Assembly: GCA_949825045.1 (NCBI GenBank)
Contig: OX463812.1
Location: forward strand, 5,130,661 to 5,194,660
From: Argyresthia goedartella
Taxonomy: Eukaryota; Arthropoda; Insecta; Lepidoptera; Argyresthiidae
Length of the DNA: 64,000 nt
Reading direction: 5' to 3'
The stretch's first letter is position 1. Every line of letters begins with the position of its first letter. Below are positions 45,998 through 58,138 of the stretch, one piece after another. The notes under the pieces were generated by a model. It searched no databases. It was not told the DNA's origin and worked only from the letters and a program-made list of their open reading frames with translations. Made by a program: the position numbers and the translations under genes.

Positions 45998-48994
45998 TTA
46001 CAGTATATTCTCCAGCGTTATGTAATCTAAATTATTTAACCATACTAGCATTAGCTTTTTAAATTCATAATTACTGAGGGTACTAATGTTTAAATTTATG
46101 TTCTGTTTTTGTAATAAGTTGTAAAATCGAACCGAAATATAAGAATATTGTCTTTGTGCGAATTCACTTCTGACATGAGGTAGTGGGATTTTCTTTGTTC
46201 TATCGTTTCTAAAGACTAGTAGGGGGACCACAAGTTGATGATATCTTCTGAGACATTGGTATACAAACAATTTTCTGACACTGAGTATAGATGCTATTTT
46301 GTAGACTACATTAGTTTCGTATCTGCGGGGCAGAAAGAACATCACTTTAAGAACGGCGCGGTGTGCTCGTTCAAGCTCAAGCATGTGTGTCTTGCAAGCC
46401 CCACCCCAAGAGATAATCCCATACCTTAATATACATTGGCATAGGGCATTGAAGGTCTGTAGTAGAAGCTGTGTATCTGCAACATGGCGCAGTGTGCGGA
46501 AAACAAATATGAACTTTCTTATTCTTCCTGCCAACAGTGATATGTGGTGTTTCCACTTTAGATTTTCATCTATCTGTAGACCTAGGTATCTGACGACATT
46601 AACCCTACTTAGTATTGTACAATTGCAGTTGTTATCAACATCAATGGATCTGTTGCATGGATAAGTGTTTAGAATTAAGTTAAAATCGGTAGGGCTAGTA
46701 GCTTTAGTTTTACTGAAGCAAATATATTTTGTTTTATTGGCATTCAGTGACAGGAGACTATCTTCCAGCCAGGATGATACTAGTTTCATTCCATTTTCAG
46801 CAGCAAGTCTAGCAAATGCCCAAGAAATGTCATGGAATAATAGAACCGTATCGTCGGCAAACATAGTTACATCGGCATTGTGCACGGTCATGTCACTGAG
46901 CTGGTTTATGTACACCAGAAAAAGTGTAGGACCTAACGTGCTACCCTGGGGGACGCCATAGGAGCATGATTCGTCAGAACTTTTTTGACCATCCACGAGG
47001 ACACACTGAGTTCTGTTAGTCAGATAGCTTTGGAACCATGTGGCTGCAGTTCCTCTCACTCCTAAGTTTTTAAGGCGACTTAGCAAAATGGGGATTGATA
47101 CAGTGTCAAATGCTTTTTGCAAGTCTAGGAAAAGTCCTATGCACCTTTCGCCTCGATCAAGATACTTTGTGATGTTAGATGTGACCTTTACGACCGCATC
47201 TTCTGTTGAGCGGTTCCGCCTAAAGCCGTATTGGTTATTTGAAAGAAGTTTGTTGCTCTCTAGGTAGTTTGTCAATCTTTTGTTAGTTATCTTTTCTACT
47301 ATTTTTGATAATATGTTCAGGACTGATATTGGCCTATAATTACTGGGTAGTGATTTGTCACCGGCCTTGTGAATGGGTGTTATAACAGCTTTCTTAAGGA
47401 TCTCCGGGAATTGTCCGCTGAAAAAGCTAAGGTTACATATGTATGATATCGGATGAGACAGGGCGTCGCTGAAGTATTTAAAGGTTTTTGTCGGGATTTG
47501 ATCCCATCCTGGTGAACTCTTAGTTTTAAGCCCGGATATGATTCGACTGATTTCTGTGGGGTCCGTCGGCGTGAGCATCATGGACGTAGCCGGTCCCTGT
47601 GTGGTAGATGACCTTTTTGCTAGTTCAGTATCTGCTAGATTAAGTTTATGTAGTATGGAGTTAGCTAGTTCGCTACCTATTGAGGTAAAGTAGTGGTTCA
47701 CTGTATTTAGTGACTCTATGAGAGAATCTTTTATAGTTAGTAGTTCAATGGGTGTAGTTTTTTTACTAGTGAAATGGCAGATATCTTTTATTATTTTCCA
47801 TGTTTCCCTACTATTACCTAAACTTTTTTTAAGTTCTTTACTGTAGTACATTCTTTTTAGGGTTTTTATGACTTTATTGCAGGTGTTGCGGTAGGTAATG
47901 TATTGTTTTTTAATTTCGTCATCACTTTTATGTAATTGTGATTTTTTGTGCAGTTTGTCTCTTAATCGTATGGATCTTACTACTCATACAGTAATCCATG
48001 GCTTTAGAGGTTTTTTTTTATTGGGTATATTTTTAATTGATGTGTTTTTTTGTAAAATGTCCTGTAGCCTGGACACCAATATATTAGCTGCCTCATCAAC
48101 ACCACTTGTCTGATAAAGGTCCTCCCATCTTTCATTTCTTATTGTAACGCCTAATAGATCCATATTTATTGTCACCCTACTGTAGGTAACCTTGTTATTT
48201 GTATAGTTACTATTTGTGTGTAAAAGTAGCATTATAGGGCAGTGGTCAGTAAACTGTTCAAATACTACAGTTTGTGATCGATAGCATGTCTTAATCATAA
48301 AGTGATCGAGACATGTATTTAACCTTGTAGGTTTGTTTACACCCTGCAGAAGACCATATGAAGCTAGTAGGTGAATGTAGTCAGCAGCATAGCCACTGAT
48401 ATTGTTAGGCATTATGTCTAAGTTGATATCTCCAGTCAGAACAATATGTGGTGTGTTAATGGAATCTAGCAATGTGCCCAATGAATCTATATAAGCTGAA
48501 GGATTAGAAAAGCAAGGTGGACGGTAGGTACAGATAATGGAATACTTGTTATTTACTGTTATGTGTAGGCAGTTGCCATTTACAATAATGGGCTCTGTTA
48601 CCTGGACATTTGTTTTGTTTTCTTTAATATATACAATAACACCATCATTTTGGTTAAGGCTATTTTTGGTAAAGTGGGCTATATAACCATTAGCCGAGGG
48701 AACAAGGGATGAGCCATCAGTCCAGCATTCCGTTAGCACAATTATATCAACATTGACATCTAACCTCGATAGGAGCACTAAAAACCTGTCAAAATTGTGG
48801 TTTACACTTCTTATGTTCACTGTAACAATACAAAAGGGAACATGTCTACTGTTTAGTTTTAGTAGTTGTCTGCACGACGAGGGATCATTTGTTTTTAGAC
48901 ATTGTATGACTCCAGTATTATCTATATCATCAGCTAAATCTATATTAATCGAGCCGCCTGTATAACAAAAGTACCTTGTAGATATTCTTAACAA
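45998..48994 (-). pseudogene. ORF2 of element F: endonuclease-reverse transcriptase, one nonsense codon
   Basis: Nicks target DNA and copies element RNA at the nick. One continuous frame of 998 codons, interrupted only by TGA at codon 337 (47984-47986), between the two domains. Endonuclease residues visible: N60, E89 (LTECW), Y-R-P-P at 157-160, D189 and N191 (GDINLD), D250-H251. RT: LDLQKAFD, VPQGSTLGP and FADD at about 712-715, then a C-terminal domain with SWGG. No ATG precedes the endonuclease: the frame opens just after a TAA at 48995-48997, 18 bp past the ORF1 stop, so translation start is unclear (reinitiation or a lost start). Readthrough of the TGA would be needed for function. Confidence 0.9.
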
Positions 48995-49012
48995 TTAATT
49001 AAATACTATGGC

Positions 49013-50068
49013 CTAGTGTACAGATTTAAGAAAGTCAATATCCTTGATACAGTATGTCTTCGCTTTTTCTGATTTACGCATGAATACTCGCCCTGACTTG
49101 ATCCATACAAATCTAAACTGTTTCTCCTTCGCCGCCTGTCTAGCAAGATAGTGAAGTTCTCGGTTATGCGTGGAGAGATATTCTGCTACATAGACTTCCC
49201 TCTTCTCTCCACCCATGCCCAGATGGTTGGAAGACAGTTTATTTGGTGCATTGGACTTATTAAATGACTTGACTGCCTCCAGGAGTGAGTCCCGCTGTTG
49301 TGATGTCTTGAGTTGTACAACAATTGGCCGTGGACGAGTACTATCTGTTTTGACTTTGGTTGACCTAGTACATTGTTGGACTTCATTGTCTAGGAGTTCA
49401 AAGCCCACTGTCTTCGCAAGTTGATGTACAATGGTTTGGAGGTTTTCTGCTTGGTACTCGGGGACGCACTGGATTTCTAAATGAGATGCAAATGCTTGTT
49501 GTTCTATGTCTGTCAGTCTGTGTTGAAGATCAATTGAGATTCTTTGTAGTTTGTCATTCTCTTTCTTTAACATAATGATATCTTGAGTGTTTCCATTTAC
49601 CTCTGTTTTAATGTCTTCATATTGTTTACCGATGAAGTCCATTGATGCCTGGAGTGAGGAGATTTCTGCTCTCATTTCCCGTAGCTCAGCCTTTATTGTA
49701 AGCATTTCGGTGCGCAGGGTTGATTTGATAGTATCGGTAATGTCATTCAGTATAGAACTGCGTAATTCACTGTAGTCTTGGTCGGGCGAGTGACGAAGGT
49801 CCACATCAGAGTCCTTGCGCGACTGCTGTTTCTTGTTTCTGTTGTTCGTTACCCAGTTTTCAGTCGGAAGTGAGCTACGTACCGGTGTATGATCACGGTT
49901 ATCTCCTTTAGACACATTGCGGCACGATGGGCACTGCCATTTTTTCGGCTCTCTAACATCATTTTTTCTCATGCCCAGACATTGGTAGTGGTAAAGTTCT
50001 GGACAACAATTGCATTTTACTGCTTCGTCATCGGCAACTACCATTTGACAACCGGCGCAGTTTGACAT
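49013..50068 (-). CDS. ORF1 of element F: PHD-finger, coiled-coil RNA-binding protein
   Basis: Intact 351-codon frame from ATG at 50068. PHD-type zinc finger at residues 4-49 (CAGC, then VKCNCC, LYHYQC, WQCPSC). A coiled coil at about 105-195 is rich in Leu/Ile/Glu/Lys heptads. The C-terminal region (about 195-351, with PRPIVVQLKT and YVAEYLSTHNREL) resembles the domain found in ORF1 proteins of CR1-like elements and related to baculovirus FP25-type proteins (family recognised from memory). Expected role: binds element RNA as a multimer and chaperones it to the target. Followed by ORF2 after an 18-bp gap. Confidence 0.9.
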   Translation of the reverse strand: MSNCAGCQMVVADDEAVKCNCCPELYHYQCLGMRKNDVREPKKWQCPSCRNVSKGDNRDHTPVRSSLPTENWVTNNRNKKQQSRKDSDVDLRHSPDQDYSELRSSILNDITDTIKSTLRTEMLTIKAELREMRAEISSLQASMDFIGKQYEDIKTEVNGNTQDIIMLKKENDKLQRISIDLQHRLTDIEQQAFASHLEIQCVPEYQAENLQTIVHQLAKTVGFELLDNEVQQCTRSTKVKTDSTRPRPIVVQLKTSQQRDSLLEAVKSFNKSNAPNKLSSNHLGMGGEKREVYVAEYLSTHNRELHYLARQAAKEKQFRFVWIKSGRVFMRKSEKAKTYCIKDIDFLKSVH

Positions 50069-50440
50069 GATGGTTGCCTTGCCTTCGTAAAACGGACCGC
50101 GGGAACAGTTTTATCTGTGGTGGAGTGGTGGTTATAGGCGCGGCGGAGAGAAGTGCGTGTAACGAATCGGACGCACAGAAGAAATGACCGTTTCTTGATT
50201 TAGCACTTGGTATTTTTCTGTAAATACACCTTTCAGTAGAACTATTATCACTGACTCCACAACGTAAATAAAGGACGCTTTGATAGTTTGGGGTTAAATA
50301 TCTACTTTTTGCTAGTGAAAAATATTAAATATTACGGGATGACACAACAACACTGTTACTGAGTCGGCGTTCCGTTCCGTTCCCTTAATTATATTGATTA
50401 TATAATTATATATTGACTGCGGTTCTAATTATTGACTGCG

Positions 50441-50540
50441 GGCGCCCTCTGGCGTTGCGGTTTGAAGCTCTGCCTCCCAAACGATAGGTCCCGGGTTCAA
50501 AAATCCCTAGGTATTGAGGGCCTTCAAACAAAAAAGTAAA
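50441..50540 (+). repeat. tRNA-like (SINE-type) fragment
   Basis: GGTCCCGGGTTCAAAAATCC resembles a tRNA T-arm/B box (GGTTCAANNCC) and follows a stretch that could be the rest of a tRNA-like head. No full cloverleaf can be folded with confidence. Likely a SINE relic. Confidence 0.35.
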
Positions 50541-50621
50541 CTACTGTTCAACACTTGTTTAAAAACAAGTACGTATGGGATTTGACGTTTGTTTTAAGGT
50601 TAAACGTTGTTTAATATGTTA

Positions 50622-51073
50622 TCTACACACGTATCATAAACCCTCTTTACTGCGTACAAAAACCGCACGGTACGATCAGCATAATGTTAAACTACTTATT
50701 AAAAACTCATTTCTTATCTGAAAAATTACACATTATGATCATAATGTGTAATTTTTCTACATATTATGATATTCAAATTCAAATTAAAATTCAACGCCGA
50801 CGCCCGCCTGCGAGCCGTCCCTACTTTGTTTGTGAAGTAGAAGTACTACTGAACAAGCTAAACAAGTGCAAAGGAATTATCAATGCCACCATGCCGGTCG
50901 AACATGCGGTTCCTGAACACATTAAACAGAGCTTATGATATGTATGTATATAAACTAGTGCATGTAACTGTACATAATTAGGCATTAAAACTCTCGAGTG
51001 ATATTATTAAAAGTAAACCCACTCTCGAATATTAATGCCCTCCATTATGTAGCAGTCACATAGACTACTATTT
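50622..51073. repeat. X repeat unit, solo copy
   Basis: About 450 bp matching the unit at 37959-38458 from end to end, with more substitutions. It keeps the 18-bp hairpin arms (one loop change), the GACGCCCGCCTGCG core and the CTCTCGAGTG motif, but lacks about 25 bp between the two CTCGA arms. It sits just upstream of element F with no BEL/Pao sequence nearby, so X is a dispersed element and not simply part of the duplication. Confidence 0.75.
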
Positions 51074-52619
51074 TGTGGTAACAAGGTTAATGTTTATATG
51101 TGTGTGACGTCACTGTTTCTGGTTTCTACGATAGGGTGTGTCCTAGTGTGGGGCCAGAAGCAATGTATGTAAATGTATACAAATGTTAGTGTTTATTCAA
51201 ATTATATGATTTGCTCCACTGCTCATATAATCATGCTGACTTAACTGCTGTCTAACGATCTCGTACAGTTTACCCTTATAGACTTTACCGCATTTGTCTT
51301 AGGTGCTACAATTGCACTTCAATGTGTTAACTATACTTTGGTCATCTTTTACGATAAGGCCCCGTATAGTTACTATTATAGGAACTAAAACGGTTGGTAA
51401 CTCAAACTTATTCATACATATTATATCAAAGACGAGTCTACCATGGTGGGATCCTATGTAAAGTAGTTAGAAACTCGCCTCGTTGGTCAGTTCTTTTTCA
51501 GTACTTCCGTGTTCATATGAACAGCACACTTAGCAACTTTGAGTTTTCACTGATTTGGCAACCGGCAACTCGCAACTGGTTGTATTTACGATGTACATGA
51601 AACTGCGCTTACCAAATCCCTACTTAGGTATTTAAAAGATTAGAAACAAAAAATATATATGAGTGACTGTTGTCAAAATTTAACCATAGATGTTTTTTTC
51701 ATAGATCTTTGGCTCAAGCAGGAAGAATTACCAGAGTGAAAAAGTGTTCGAGTTTAGATAAAATGAACCTTATGTTATTGTACTTAAGAATCACTGACAG
51801 TTCGATTCGCATACTTTTTCGACGCGTAATTATTCCTGCTTCCTAGACTGATTGAGAGATTTTATTTTTCGATTGCTGAATCGGCAAACTGTCACCTAAG
51901 TTTGCATTTTTTTATTAACTACTAGTGTTGAGTCTAGTTGCCAGTTTTGGTGATGGCAACTTTTTTCTATTTTTGATTTTGGTATGAACATTAATTCTTA
52001 GTTGCTCCAAATAACAGCCATGGCGACTTGCTGGTTTAGTCTTAAAAAGTTGACTAAGGAAGGAATGGTTGCCCACGTCGTCGGGGCAAATACTTGGATC
52101 CCACAACCCTGTACGGGCTTGCTAGGTAGTGCTAACGAGCAACAAATCAACACAAAAAATTCCAGGTTCTCGAAAGAGAATGTTAATGAGGTCTAGCTAC
52201 TATACCCTTAATATTATAACGAAGTAAAACGACAGTTCCGGTGATACCGCTTTTTTGGTAGAAAAAAAATAGTGACGGGGTCAAGAATGATTTAGTTCAT
52301 TCTACTATCTAAATATGGAATGATATTAATAAAAATATTACGAGAGCCTACTTTACGTTACGCTTCGTTACAATAATATTTCTATCCAGCAATCTTGAAA
52401 TTATTTCATCGCATTTCTATTCAACTAACAATAGTCAGCTTGTTCAAACTGATATGACGCGCCCCATTTTTTTATTTGCGATATGCTTATGTGTTGCTTT
52501 ATGTTTCCTATATGTAATGTGTCAAAATGTGGGAATGGGGGGGGGGGGGGACATTTCAGTTTAAACAAGCAATACTATGAATAAAACGAAAAGCAAAATC
52601 CTTATTTACATAAATAAGT
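51074..52619. other. No gene recognised
   Basis: AT-rich sequence with short frames only. It contains a run of 14 G at 52537-52550. Nothing else is supported. Confidence 0.5.
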
Positions 52620-53110
52620 AATATCTTTATTCCAGAAATTAATTACAAATAGCTTAATAACTAACACAGAAGTAAACATGTCTTGCTTGCACACACCGCC
52701 TACTAATAATAATAATAATAAGTAAGAAAAGTTAAGCATTAGTCTATGCTTAAGTTTTCCCACGCCTACCGAACGGCGTGAGAATCCTGAGGGGGATTGC
52801 CTTTGCCACGTGGGAGAAAAGAAGTGATGAAATTGGTTACTGACCTTGTCTCCGTAGGCAGGAAATCGAAAGCTCGATTCGAGACGGGAATACGGGAAAG
52901 GGGCACAGTTTGGGATAGGATATGGAGTGAATCGAAACCTATCGTTGCTGCCGACGCTGTCGCCGGCGTGCTGCCTGCCGTGACCGTGGAGTCGCCGCTA
53001 CCGATGCGACGATGTCCAATCAACCGGGATCACTTGGCCGCTGACGCGAATCTACTTACAATCAATAGCCCGACGCTATGAGGTAGATTTACACTCTGAC
53101 CAGGCCCGAT
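52620..53110 (-). other. GC-rich island, possible 3' exon or repeat on the minus strand
   Basis: An 85-codon minus frame (53023-52766) in a GC-rich block ends in FLPRGKGNPPQDSHAVR, followed by a (TTA)n-type run on the minus strand and an AATAAA at about 52629-52634. This could be a terminal exon with a poly(A) signal, or a tRNA-unrelated SINE. The opposite strand is open too (52797-53081), as expected of GC-rich DNA. Unrecognised. Confidence 0.3.
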
Positions 53111-55685
53111 GCCTGTATGATAATTGGTACACCGAAATACCATCACGGGGCCCGAGCCGCCATGTTATTCTCACCGATGAGACAGACCAAGAGAAAGATT
53201 AACCTCCAATTTTACATCTCGTTTCCGATACGAGTGGCAGCTGCTAGTGCCGTTTTCGCTAGTGATGTCTCGATTACTCGCGATCGATTCGCGCAACAAA
53301 AAACCGGTGCGATTCCGACGCATAAATATTAAACACTTATTATTATTACTCACGAAAGGTGGACACAATTTGCGTCTGCCACCTCAAATGGAAAAAAGCG
53401 CAATGCTATCTAATGTTAAATTGTGACAAATATTCATTAGAAATTCTGATTGTAAAGAATCACTCTATTAAAAACATACAGCTTTTCATTCTATTTAGAT
53501 TCAATGAGAACATACCATACCAAACTGTACACGGCAAAATTATTTCAAGATGTGACGTTTATTGTTGTCATTTTTCTTCATCGTTATAATGACTTAGTAA
53601 CTTATTGGCATCAAATTTATTTGGAAATTGCCCTAATACTTATATTATTTTTGGGATGATTTATTACTATTAGTATTGTATTAATATTTTTGTGTTTTAG
53701 TTTTAAGTTTGATTCAAATATGATTTAATAATCGTGAATGAATAAATGAAATGGAATTGAATTGAATAATAAGGGTATAGATTTTGTGGCTAACTCGTTA
53801 TCGAAAGGAATGCTTATGAAATGATCGCTATCGCATTTTAACTCATCGCTCGAGGGGTTAGCGTAGTTTGAAGTATCGTATGGCAAGTTTAAAAGGGTTA
53901 GCTCTCGTTGATGTTGCAACTTGTGCAAAGCGCCTAATACTATTGCCAAAATCTTCGTCCGTGATCTAAATAACTGTAACTCCACGAATAATGTCTGTTG
54001 GTAACGAGGCACTCAGTGGCTCAAGCAGTTTCGAGCGTGCTGTTACATTTTAGCCTTTATTTTGTAACATAGAAGGCTAGGATTGTAAGATGCACTGTGA
54101 TCTGCCATTTTGCGGTATGCGTCGTGCTCGGAATAAACTGTAATGCGAATGGGAAAGTTAAACTTTCACAACACCTACGTGGCATAGATACTGTTTTCAA
54201 AGGTAAGCTGAGGTCACTGTTTTATGGTTCCGTATTTTAAAAGGAAGAAAACCCTTATACGATCACTTCTTTGAGTGTCTGCCCCTACATCTGTCTCTCA
54301 AGAACTTTTTCCTCAGGGACGCATGGAGGTATCAAGTTGAAATTAATATCAACTGTTCAAGTCTGTGGTCTTTTGATTTTGTGAAAATAAATTGCCTAGG
54401 TCAAAGCAATAAAAAAATACAGTCGTTTAGCCACTTCCTTATTATTTTTACCAACGGATGGTAGGCTAGTCAAAAGACACTTATAATCAATTTCGTTTTA
54501 ATTTTGATATTTATTTTCAAACTAAAAAATCACGTAAAGTATGTCATTGACGGAATTCATAACTCAATACTTTTGTATACTGTGATAATGTGTTACGGCC
54601 TTACTAATAAAAAAAGTTATTCACTGTTAAACTTATGCAGTGTTTTGTCCTTTCCGTACGTCGAGTAAATGTCAAAGACAAAACACTATATAAGTTACAC
54701 AGTTACACAGTTAGGTTAGGTTAGTTTAGATTTTTCAACACACTTGCTCATAAAATGGCTCTAATTTTACCGCAATTAGACACATAATAACACCTGTAAT
54801 CAAACTGTGACTTTTTTATTGCTATTATTCACAAATAAGCTATAGGGTTTATTTTTATTTTATTGGTTGAGTTGCTTTATTCTTTAAAAGGTTTCGATAC
54901 AAAAAAGATCGTGTTCAATAGTACAAATGAATTAATGTAGGCACCTATTGCTTGCTCATTTCATGCAACTTCGTATTTAAATAGATAATTTCAAGTTGTA
55001 GGATTTAATGAAGAAAAATTTCACTCAAATATAACTTTTATTTTCTCTACAATAAAGAAAACTTTGAATTCCCCATTTTGTACGTGGATGAAACGCCATC
55101 CGCGAAAAGACAAAAAAAACCTCTTTCTTTGAGTCTACGGCTGACCGCCATTGTTATGCGCGCGCATAGGAAAACTGAATGACTTTTCCCGCCACTGCGA
55201 AAAAATAAGCACAACTCGTTTTTACTGTTGAAATTATAGTTATTTATTTATTCATTAAAATGTCTACAAGTACTAGTTATGAAGAAAATGATTTTTTTGT
55301 ATTATTTTCTTCACAAGTGTGTTGAAAAACTTCGTATGATACACTTGTGTATTGATGATTACCGTCCTCGGATCTCTTAAGACCCTTACCTAACGGCTCG
55401 GGTCTCAATGGCGCCTCAGCGGTAATCCCCAACATTACACACTTGTACCACAATTTATTATTATTGGTAAAGCCGTTAGTGTGTAGGTGTATGTGTCTGT
55501 GTATGTTTGTATATTATGAAATATGTTTAGACCGTTAAACACCTTGTGAATATGAGATGGATTTCATACCCAATTCTGCATAATTAATTATTTAGCGTCG
55601 TAAAATAGGGTTGTTAATTTACACAACTCCATATTGTGAAATATACGTAGGTAACCACGAAAGAGTAATGTTAAATGTTATATTA
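53111..55685. other. No gene recognised
   Basis: AT-rich, with no domain in any frame. It contains GGTTAGGTTAG near 54712 and ordinary low-complexity runs. Confidence 0.5.
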
Positions 55686-55687
55686 CA

Positions 55688-56989
55688 CAGTCAGGTCATA
55701 AGTTCTGTCACACAATAAAAACTTTTGAATTTAGAACGCTGGCCACAAAAAAGTTTATTGAATTCGAATTTCGAATTTTTCATGAAAATAAAAATGTGTA
55801 CTTTTTAGAACTTTTCTCATTTTTAAATATGGAGTGGACACTTAAAGAAGACCGTGTCGCAGTTATTGCGTTGCATCGTTGCGGTTACGCGCCAATTCAG
55901 ATTTTAGACTTACAGAAAAATTTGAATATAAACAAAAGATTCGTTTATCGTACCATAAAACGATACAATGAAGACTCAAGTGTAGATGACAGGTCAAGAA
56001 GTGGTCGCCCTCGCTCTGTTAGGACTCCAGCAGTGATAAAAGCTGTGAAGGCGCGAATTCAAAGAAATCCCATACGTAAGCAGAAACTGTTGGCCCTTCA
56101 GATGGGGTTAAGCAAGATCACGGTGAAAAGGGTGTTAAATGAAGACTTAGGGCTTAAGGCATATCGAAGAAAAACAGGACATCGTTTGGACGGTCGTTTA
56201 TAGGACCTGAGACTGAAGAGATGCCGCGCTTTGTTGAAGCGGTACGCGGGAAAAAAGCATCGGGAAATTCTTTTTTCGGATGAAAAAAATTTCACCGTGG
56301 AAGAGAGCTACAACAAACAAAATGATAAGGTGTACGCACACAGCAGTGAAGAAGCGAGCAACCGTATTCCGCGTGTCCAACGAGGTCATTTTCCATCCTC
56401 GCTCATGGTTTGGTTGGGAGTCTCTTATTGGGGCTTAACCGAGGTACATTTTTGTGAGAAAGGCGTAAAAACGAATGCAGTTTTGTATTAAAATACAGTC
56501 CTCAAGAACCTTGTGGAACCTGTTTCTCATACCATGTTTAATAACAGGCACTGGGTATTCCAACAACATTCTGCGCCAGCTCATAAAGCGAAAAGCACAC
56601 AAGACTGGCCGGCGGCGCGTGAAATCGACTTCATCCGGCACGAAGACTGGCCCTCCTCCAGTCCAGATTTGAGTCCGTTAGATTACAAGATATGGCAACA
56701 CTTGGAGCAAAAGGCCTGCTCAAAGCCTCATCCTGATTTGGAGTCACTCAAGGCATCCTTGATTATGGCAGCCGCCGATATTTAATTTCTGCGTTCGTGC
56801 TGCGATAGACGACAGGCCGCGCAGAATAAAGGCTTGTATTCAAAAACGCGGGGGTAATTTTGAATAAACTTTATTACCATAAGAATTTATGTTTTATTAA
56901 GTTCATTTTGCTATATAAATGTTTACATAAATAATAAACATGTCTAAATAATTTCATATTGCACATGTGACAGAACTTATGACCTGACT
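55688..56989 (+). mobile_element. mariner-type DNA transposon (DD37D), about 1.3 kb
   Basis: Terminal inverted repeats start AGTCAGGTCATAAGTTCTGT (55689) and end with the exact complement (to 56989), 24 bp perfect. TA flanks the right end; on the left TA is offset by two bases. One transposase pseudogene inside. Confidence 0.9.
55829..56785 (+). pseudogene. mariner-type transposase (DD37D), second Asp lost
   Basis: ATG at 55829 (MEWTLKEDR). Helix-turn-helix region residues about 1-115 with RSRSGRPRSVRT. Catalytic motifs: ILFSDEKNF (first D), QQHSAPAHK where the family has D instead of H, and PLDYKIW (third D) after 37 intervening residues, the spacing of the DD37D group. TAG at 56201 and TAA at 56489 break an otherwise single frame that ends at 56785. 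Substitution of the second Asp would abolish activity even without the stops. Confidence 0.9.
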
Positions 56990-57931
56990 ATGTATAATGT
57001 TAAGGTTTAGATGTTATTTAAATAACACTGTTTTTTTATTTTGGCGCAAAAGTATTCATTTAACTCAAGTCGAAATAAAAACAAGCATTTAAAATCTTCG
57101 TAAACAACATTTTATGTTATATTTATTTAATTTATAAATTAGCAGAAAACTACTTCTAAACATTATATTCTTGATACCTAATTTATAATCATAAACAGTA
57201 TTCGTGTCACAGGCTCACGGCGGCGTGGCGTCTCAAAATAAAGTAATTTATGTTATCGAAAATCTTTGACAATCTTATGATGCCTTAAGCTCAGCCGATA
57301 TCAAAGAGGAGCAGAAATTTAATTTAATCCGTGTAATGAAAGTTTGCATCCCAAATAGTTCTCCTGATAACGAGACGAGCGCCATGTTGGCGATGCACGT
57401 AAATTGGTTTGGTCCTATCCACCCCCGTTGATCGTCCCCGGTATCGGGGATGTTTCAAAAGAACACCGTCGAAGGCCCATACATACTTTTAACTAAAGTG
57501 AATTTGTAACATTTGAGAAACGTCCTTTTCCATTGTTTTTTGTTCATAAGGTCCTGTATGGATCTTTGTTGCTAGAGGACATTTTAAAAGTATCTTGATT
57601 TTAATTTATTTTGAGGCTAGGTTTATTTTTAATGTATTTATCCAAATGACCAATTGTTGTTCATAAACATTAACCAAATAAATAAATATTCACGCTTGCA
57701 TTTAAAACATAATCTGGTAAAGCTTGGGTAAAGCAGTCCAGTCGTGTCATATGAGCACTACTGGTGTCGATTTACATTGATGGACTACACGTGGCAACTG
57801 GATTATGACGTAGTGTGGATTTAACTGGACTGGACCTCTAAATCTGTTTCCTTGTACTATGATTCAAAGAAGAACAGGAAAGTAATGAAAAATATAATGT
57901 AATTTCCAATTCATACATTTTAACTTTTTTA
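56990..57931. other. No gene recognised
   Basis: AT-rich sequence between the mariner and the direct-repeat region. Short inverted motif CCCCGGTATCGGGG near 57437. Confidence 0.45.
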
Positions 57932-58138
57932 CATGGGCTTTATACATTTATAACTGCTATTAAAAATGTAAAACAATATAGATTTTCTTTGATAAAAGTG
58001 GAGTTCATAGACATAAATATGTGCTATTCTACCAATAATTATCTGTTTCGGGGTAGTTGGCACTTAATCTGTGCCATCGTCACCGGTGGACTTGTCACAG
58101 GGTTATGGCATTTTCCATAGCACAAAGGTTATGGCATT
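57932..58138 (+). repeat. Direct repeat A, copy 1
   Basis: About 200 bp closely matching 59172-59360 (shared GATTTTCTTTGATAAAAGTG, GGGTAGTTGGCAC, CACCGGTGGAC). It has a small extra internal duplication of TTATGGCATTTTCC. Confidence 0.85.

Larger units (their letters stand above)
45693..50440 (-). mobile_element. CR1-like non-LTR retrotransposon F, nearly complete
   Basis: Contains ORF1 (50068-49013), ORF2 (48994-45998, one stop codon) and a 3' UTR ending in an ATTTC repeat tail (about 45699-45717 on the plus strand: GAAATGAAATGAAATG). The 5' limit is uncertain; 50069-50440 is probably 5' UTR. PHD finger in ORF1, endonuclease plus RT without RNase H, and the short-repeat tail together fit the CR1/L2-type group. 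Best preserved non-LTR copy in the window. Confidence 0.85.

Noticed and set aside
52537..52550. G14 run as a G-quadruplex regulatory site
   Set aside because: An isolated homopolymer without a nearby gene; may also be a sequencing slip.
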